Source: Aquimonas sp046318115
Lineage (GTDB): Bacteria; Pseudomonadota; Gammaproteobacteria; Xanthomonadales; Xanthomonadaceae
Assembly: GCA_046318115.1 (NCBI GenBank)
Contig: JBKCVA010000075.1
Span: 1-26,829, forward strand
Direction of reading: 5' to 3'
DNA length: 26,829 nucleotides
The notes beneath the pieces were generated by a model that did not search any database, was not told the origin of the DNA, and saw only the letters and a program-made list of their open reading frames with translations. This document shows, one piece after another, positions 22,775 through 26,829 of the stretch. Each line of letters opens with the position of its first letter. The stretch's first letter is position 1. Made by a program: the position numbers and the translations under genes.

Positions 22775-22802
22775 GGGATTCGTGAATCGGGATTCCGGAT
22801 TC
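22775..22802. repeat. GGGATTC heptamer cluster upstream of rsgA
   Basis: Two exact copies (22775-22781 and 22789-22795) and a GGATTC remnant (22797-22802), with an inverted GAATC between them. This cluster sits just upstream of the rsgA -10 box. Confidence 0.8.
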
Positions 22803-22980
22803 GTCAAGGCGCCGAGGTGGCCACCCTCGCTTACCGAAGGGATGGGCGTTGAAACTCGGCGCTACAGAGAGCCTCGCAGTCTCGTGCGGGCGCTTCGGCC
22901 GCCGCGATAGCCCTCATCCCCTCACCCCGGATTGATCCGTACTGCCTCATCCTGCGGCCTCGTTCAGCGGGGGACGTTTC

Positions 22981-23430
22981 ATGGGATTCGCGCGCATCGT
23001 GCTCTGGCTGTCAGGCCTCGGCTTCATCGCTTTCGGTGCGGCCTTCATGCTCGATCCGCTGGGCACGCTCGCGAGCACCGGCATCGTCTTGAGCGGCGAC
23101 CTTGCGGCCGCAGAGTTGCGCGCGTTCTATGGTGGCTTCGAGCTCGGCGTGGGCGCGCTGATCCTGGCCTCGGACCTCGCTGCCCGTCACCGACCCTACG
23201 GCCTGATGTTGGCCTTGGGCGCCTACGGCGGAATCGCCATCGGCCGCACGATCGGCATGCTCGTCGGCAGCGTGGGCACCCCCTTCCTGTGGTTCGCGCT
23301 CGGCGTGGAAGTGCTGCTGGCTGCGCTGGCGCTGGTCGCCTTGCTGCGACTGAACCGCAGCCAGCGAGTCTCAGGGCCGCGAACCGGTGGCTCGCCTCAG
23401 GGCGGGCTGAGCGGGCTGCGTGCGGAGTGA
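22981..23430 (+). CDS. DUF4345 family membrane protein
   Basis: A 149-residue inner-membrane protein with four predicted transmembrane segments, at about residues 4-24, 46-64, 73-96 and 103-123. The motif ELRAFYGGFELGVG (residues 45-58) is typical of DUF4345. No function is established for the family. The hydrophilic C-terminal tail (124-149) is rich in Gly and Ser. ATG 22981 has a GGGGGA ribosome site at 22969-22974. The upstream gap contains the palindrome GGTGGCCACC (22816-22825) and an 8-base inverted repeat (22809-22816 with 22855-22862), whose role is unclear. A hairpin at 23465-23485 separates this gene from the aldo/keto reductase. Confidence 0.8.
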   Translation: MGFARIVLWLSGLGFIAFGAAFMLDPLGTLASTGIVLSGDLAAAELRAFYGGFELGVGALILASDLAARHRPYGLMLALGAYGGIAIGRTIGMLVGSVGTPFLWFALGVEVLLAALALVALLRLNRSQRVSGPRTGGSPQGGLSGLRAE

Positions 23431-23464
23431 GGGATCCGTCCTGTGCCCTGAATGCGCCGGCGTT

Positions 23465-23485
23465 GCCGCCCGCCTAACGGGTGGC
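23465..23485 (+). terminator. hairpin between DUF4345 gene and aldo/keto reductase gene
   Basis: GCCGCCCG (23465-23472), loop CCTAA and CGGGTGGC (23478-23485) pair over 8 bases with one G-T pair. It lies 35 bases past the DUF4345 stop; no T run follows. Confidence 0.4.
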
Positions 23486-23526
23486 GTGGCAGCCTTGCCC
23501 GCTCTTCAGTCTAGGAGTCTCGCCGC

Positions 23527-24558
<1,032 letters not shown>

Positions 24559-24564
24559 GGGGCT

Positions 24565-24599
24565 GGGATTCGGGATTCGGGATTCGGGATTCGGGATTC
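24565..24599 (+). repeat. GGGATTC heptamer repeat, five exact copies
   Basis: Five uninterrupted GGGATTC units (7 bases each) directly after the aldo/keto reductase stop. This is the longest run of the heptamer in the window. The unit length is not a multiple of three, and the run lies outside coding sequence. Confidence 0.95.
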
Positions 24600-24663
24600 G
24601 AAGCGTAGGCTCGGCAGGTCTGCCGGCGCGCATTCAAGGTCTGCTCTGGCCCTCGCGCGCGCG

Positions 24664-24811
24664 ACGTTGGGCCGCGCTGCGCTCGGCGCCAACCGACAAG
24701 AAGCCCCATGCCGTCAACGACGCGCCGGCGCCTCGGTTTGCAGGCTCAGGCGATGTAGATCGGGTCAAGCGAGCCGACGTAGCTTGGGCCAAGCGCAGCG
24801 CGGCCCAACGT
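24664..24811. repeat. 148-base element with perfect 20-base inverted ends
   Basis: ACGTTGGGCCGCGCTGCGCT (24664-24683) is matched by its exact reverse complement at 24792-24811. The interior holds a GGGTCAAGCGAGCC segment and no open frame of note. The arms look like the GTTGGGCC palindromic intergenic repeats common in Lysobacterales, so this may be a REP pair or a small non-autonomous mobile element. No target-site duplication is evident. Confidence 0.75.
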
Positions 24812-24882
24812 TGCCGCATTTCCAAGGCACGGGCGTGAGTCCACGTCGTGGGCTCGTGGCAAGCCCTGCCCCTCTCCCCCGA

Positions 24883-24907
24883 CCCCTCCCCCACCAGGGG
24901 GGAGGGG
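24883..24907. terminator. GC-rich hairpin between aldo/keto reductase and DUF218 genes
   Basis: CCCCTCCCCC (24883-24892), loop ACCAG and GGGGGAGGGG (24898-24907) form a perfect 10-bp stem between convergent genes. The T runs are poor. It resembles a common CCCTCTCCC intergenic repeat of proteobacteria, so it may be a repeat acting as a terminator. Confidence 0.5.
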
Positions 24908-24990
24908 AGCAAAGCGCGGTGGCGGGCCCTTGGCCGAGGATTCTCGCGACCGCCGCAGCGCACGAGGCCAATCCGCAGGCCTCGCGATGA

Positions 24991-25677
24991 TCAACTCACC
25001 TTCGCCAGCATCCGCTTGCTGCGCAGCAGACGCGCCCAGGCGCGGCCGGATTCGACCCAGACCATGTAGGCCGCCTCCAGCAGCAGGCGACCGCGTTCAC
25101 TCCAGTTCGGCGCCCAGCGCTCTTCCGCCGCACACAGGCGGTGTTCGATGCCCAGCCAGTGCGCGAACAGGCTGCAGCGGGCGAGGTGGTAGCGGCTGGA
25201 CAGCAGCAGCACTTCGCCTTCGCCCTGCTGCAGCAGGGAACGCGCGTGCCGCAGGTTCTCCAGGGTGTCGCGCGACTGGTCTTCGAGGGTGATGCGTGCG
25301 TGGGTGCCAAGCCCCGCCGCGCGCAGCTCGCGCGCAGCGACCTCGGCCTCGGTCGGATGGGGTCCGCCGCCGAGCAGCAGCAGTTCGAGCTGTGGATGGC
25401 GGCCGGCCAAGGTCAGCGCACGCTGGATGCGCTGCTGGAAGTCGTAGTCGGGCTCGCCGTCCTCGCAGCGTTTCCCGAACAGCAGCAGACGCGCCGGCCG
25501 CTGCGGGTCGAGATCCGGCCAGGCCGGCGCACGGCGTGCGAGGTTCCAGACCCGAATCGCGTAGTAGACGTAGAGCAGGCCGCCGGTCGCGACCAACAAC
25601 AGCAGCGCGACCACCAGGCCCTGAAGGGCATCGGTATCACGCAGGAGACGCAGGCGGTGGGCTTGGCGGGAGGACAC
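24991..25677 (-). CDS. DUF218 (YdcF/ElyC-like) membrane-anchored protein
   Basis: A 228-residue protein with one N-terminal transmembrane helix (about residues 19-40, LVVALLLLVATGGLLYVYYA) and a DUF218 domain. Family features: RLLLFGKR with the first acidic/Gly loop, LLLLGGGPHPTEAEVAARELRAAG (99-122), LEDQSRDTLENLRHAR (131-146) and LLLSSRYHLARC (157-168). DUF218 proteins (ElyC, SanA, YdcF) are linked to cell-envelope functions, but the activity of this one is unknown. The frame stays open to 26103, but that extension runs through the 77-base repeats and is Arg/Ala-rich. GTG 25677 is the best start, without a clear ribosome site. It is divergent from the ketoacyl synthase gene. Confidence 0.85.
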   Translation of the reverse strand: MSSRQAHRLRLLRDTDALQGLVVALLLLVATGGLLYVYYAIRVWNLARRAPAWPDLDPQRPARLLLFGKRCEDGEPDYDFQQRIQRALTLAGRHPQLELLLLGGGPHPTEAEVAARELRAAGLGTHARITLEDQSRDTLENLRHARSLLQQGEGEVLLLSSRYHLARCSLFAHWLGIEHRLCAAEERWAPNWSERGRLLLEAAYMVWVESGRAWARLLRSKRMLAKVS

Positions 25678-25700
25678 TTGAGAGCCGGGATTTGGGGTGA

Positions 25701-25844
25701 GGCGACGCGTTTGCGCGGCATGCCGCGCGTGTCGCCGAACGCCCGCGCGCTGTGCGCGAGGGCCGGGGGCGGAGCCAGGCGACGCGTTTGCGCGGCATGC
25801 TGCGCGTGTCGCCGAACGCCCGAGCGCCATGCGCGAGGGCCGGG
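25701..25844. repeat. 67-base direct repeat, two copies at a 77-base period
   Basis: Copy 1 spans 25701-25767 and copy 2 spans 25778-25844, with four mismatches in 67 bases. Copy 1 includes the perfect 16-base palindrome GCGCGGCATGCCGCGC (25713-25728); copy 2 has one mismatch in it. This resembles a duplicated REP-like element. Confidence 0.85.
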
Positions 25845-26131
25845 AGGGGATTCGTGAAAGCGCGCGAGCGACTTGGCACGGCGAGCACTCAGCCGCGCAT
25901 TGTCCTTGTTCACAGCGCGTCGCGCGAGCGCACGGCGACGTTCCAGCACGGCACGCCGTGGCCTTGGCGCCGAGGGTCTTCGGCAGGCTGTTTCCGCTGT
26001 GCGGGGCAAGCTCCGGGATCGCTGGGCCAAGGCACTCTTCCTGAGCGAACGTGAAGACCGTCGGCCAGCCCCTACCGTCGCGCAGCCTGCAAATGCTCCA
26101 CAACGGTCGCCATGCCGCAGCCTGCTCTGAC

Positions 26132-26145
26132 GAATCCCGAATCCC
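26132..26145 (-). repeat. GGGATTC heptamer, two copies, inverted
   Basis: GAATCCC twice on the plus strand (26132-26138 and 26139-26145), seven bases upstream of the ketoacyl synthase -10 box. Confidence 0.85.
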
Positions 26146-26152
26146 CGCTCTC

Positions 26153-26158
26153 TATAAT
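26153..26158 (+). promoter_or_regulatory. perfect -10 box before the ketoacyl synthase gene
   Basis: TATAAT, preceded by CTC and followed by CCGC. No good -35 exists at 16-18 bases; the heptamer repeats occupy that space. Transcription would start near 26165, 26 bases before the ATG. Confidence 0.6.
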
Positions 26159-26190
26159 CCGCAGCTATTCGATGAGGACACCCTGAGCTG

Positions 26191-26829
26191 ATGTCTGCTG
26201 TAGCCATGCCGCCGCTGGCGATTACCGCCCGCACCTTGACCACCGCCTGCGGCGCGGGAATGGACTCGATGCGCGAGGCGCTGGCGGCACGTCGCAGCGG
26301 GCTGCGTCGCAATGATTTCTCCGCGCATCCGCTGGAGACCTGGATCGGCCGGGTCGACGGGCTGGAGGATGTGCAGCTGCCCGCCGAACTGATGGGCTGG
26401 GACTGCCGCAACAACCGACTGGCCTGGTTCGCCCTGCAGCAGGACGGCGTGGCGGCGCGCGTCGAGGCCCTGCGTGAGCGCTACGGTGCCGAGCGCGTCG
26501 CGCTCATCATCGGCACCAGCACCTCGAGCATCGGCGCCTCCGAAGAGGCCTACACGCGCCTGGACGGCGATCGCTTCCCGGCCGATCTGCACCGCCCAAT
26601 CATCCACACGCCGCATTCGCTGGGTAGCTTCCTCGCTGCGGCGACCGGCCTGCGCGGGCCCTGCGTGACCGTGGCGACCGCGTGTTCTTCCAGCGCCAAG
26701 GTGTTCGCGCAAGCGGCGCGGCTGATCCAGGCCGGCGTGGTCGATGCGGCACTCGTCGGCGGCGTCGACACCCTCTGCGGCAGCGTGCTGTTCGGCTTCA
26801 ATGCGCTGGGCCTCGTCTCCACCGCGCAG
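26191..26829 (+). CDS. beta-ketoacyl-ACP synthase family protein, 5' part (aryl polyene type)
   Basis: The first 213 codons of a thiolase-fold condensing enzyme; the gene continues past the right edge. The N-terminus (PLAITARTLTTACGAGMD) and the segment RRSGLRRNDF, then LETWIGRVDGLED and DCRNNRLAWFALQQDG, followed by VALIIGTSTSSIGASEEAY, match condensing enzymes of aryl polyene and xanthomonadin-type pigment clusters better than housekeeping FabB/FabF. The active-site cysteine, codon 165, lies in TACSSSAKVFAQAARL, so the enzyme should be catalytic if the rest is intact. The Cys-His-His triad cannot be completed, since the two histidines lie beyond the edge. ATG 26191 is used; an in-frame ATG at 26206 is possible. 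The pigment assignment is inferred from sequence pattern only. Confidence 0.85.
   Translation, partial: MSAVAMPPLAITARTLTTACGAGMDSMREALAARRSGLRRNDFSAHPLETWIGRVDGLEDVQLPAELMGWDCRNNRLAWFALQQDGVAARVEALRERYGAERVALIIGTSTSSIGASEEAYTRLDGDRFPADLHRPIIHTPHSLGSFLAAATGLRGPCVTVATACSSSAKVFAQAARLIQAGVVDAALVGGVDTLCGSVLFGFNALGLVSTAQ

Larger units (their letters stand above)
24559..24990. other. 432-base repeat-rich gap between convergent genes
   Basis: No gene is supported. In order it contains five tandem GGGATTC heptamers, a 148-base element with 20-base inverted ends, and a GC-rich hairpin. Open frames on both strands are by-products of the repeats. Confidence 0.75.
25678..26190. other. 513-base gap upstream of the ketoacyl synthase
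   Basis: It contains the two 67-base direct repeats (25701-25844), one GGGATTC heptamer (25847-25853), inverted heptamers at 26132-26145 and a strong -10 at 26153-26158. Open frames through the repeats give Arg-rich peptides repeated in register, as expected of repeats, not genes. Nothing else is recognised in 25865-26130. Confidence 0.65.

Noticed and set aside
24565..24599. CRISPR-like repeat
   Set aside because: The units are 7 bases with no spacers, so this is a simple tandem repeat.
25413..26414. 333-residue minus-strand open frame across the 77-base repeats
   Set aside because: It overlaps both the DUF218 gene and the ketoacyl synthase gene, and its content is repeated Arg-rich peptides produced by the DNA repeats.

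Overview
The window looks like chromosomal DNA from a high-GC gammaproteobacterium of the order Lysobacterales (Xanthomonadales). This rests on the 16S rRNA 5' end, a GTP-type PEP carboxykinase together with a PEP carboxylase, a long FadE-type acyl-CoA dehydrogenase, dispersed GGGATTC heptamer repeats and other intergenic palindromes of the kind common in that order, and a ketoacyl synthase resembling those of aryl polyene (xanthomonadin-type) clusters. Genus cannot be fixed from sequence alone. I see no insertion sequence, prophage, integrase, CRISPR array or tRNA gene. Apart from the intergenic repeats this is mostly core metabolic DNA.

Layout. 1-117: 5' end of a 16S rRNA gene on the minus strand, with a leader holding two tandem promoters and a boxA at 118-445. 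522-968: DUF192 lipoprotein. 1010-1207: rubredoxin (minus). 1284-3210: thiE and hemL, overlapping by 26 bases. 3207-4726: argD and a small phasin-like gene (minus). 4853-5977: cystathionine gamma-synthase-type enzyme. 5986-8739: PEP carboxylase (minus). 8880-11945: a GAF-GAF-GGDEF-EAL protein (minus). 12218-13156: unrecognised exported protein. 13445-15205: pckG (minus). 15495-16079 and 16360-18831: a TetR regulator divergent from fadE. 19014-19598: a cysteine-dioxygenase-like cupin. 19764-21239: trpE (minus). 21696-22745: rsgA (minus). 22981-23430: DUF4345 membrane protein. 23527-24558: aldo/keto reductase. 24991-25677: DUF218 membrane protein (minus). 26191-end: truncated beta-ketoacyl-ACP synthase.

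How the genes fit together. PEP carboxylase and PEP carboxykinase, the opposing enzymes of the PEP/oxaloacetate node, lie about 4.7 kb apart, separated by a multidomain c-di-GMP protein and an exported protein of unknown role. The TetR/fadE pair looks like a self-contained fatty-acid-responsive switch: a 14-base palindrome, nested in a wider inverted repeat, overlaps the predicted fadE -35. thiE-hemL is probably translationally coupled. Most other genes are single transcription units in alternating orientation, so few longer operons are visible.

I did not find a convincing new multigene system. The best leads are the cupin that has lost two of its three expected metal-binding histidines, the fadE/tetR operator region, two genes with -10 boxes so close to the start codon that their mRNAs may be leaderless, the families of intergenic repeats at 21403-21444, 24565-24599, 24664-24811 and 25701-25844, and the pigment-type synthase that runs off the right edge.
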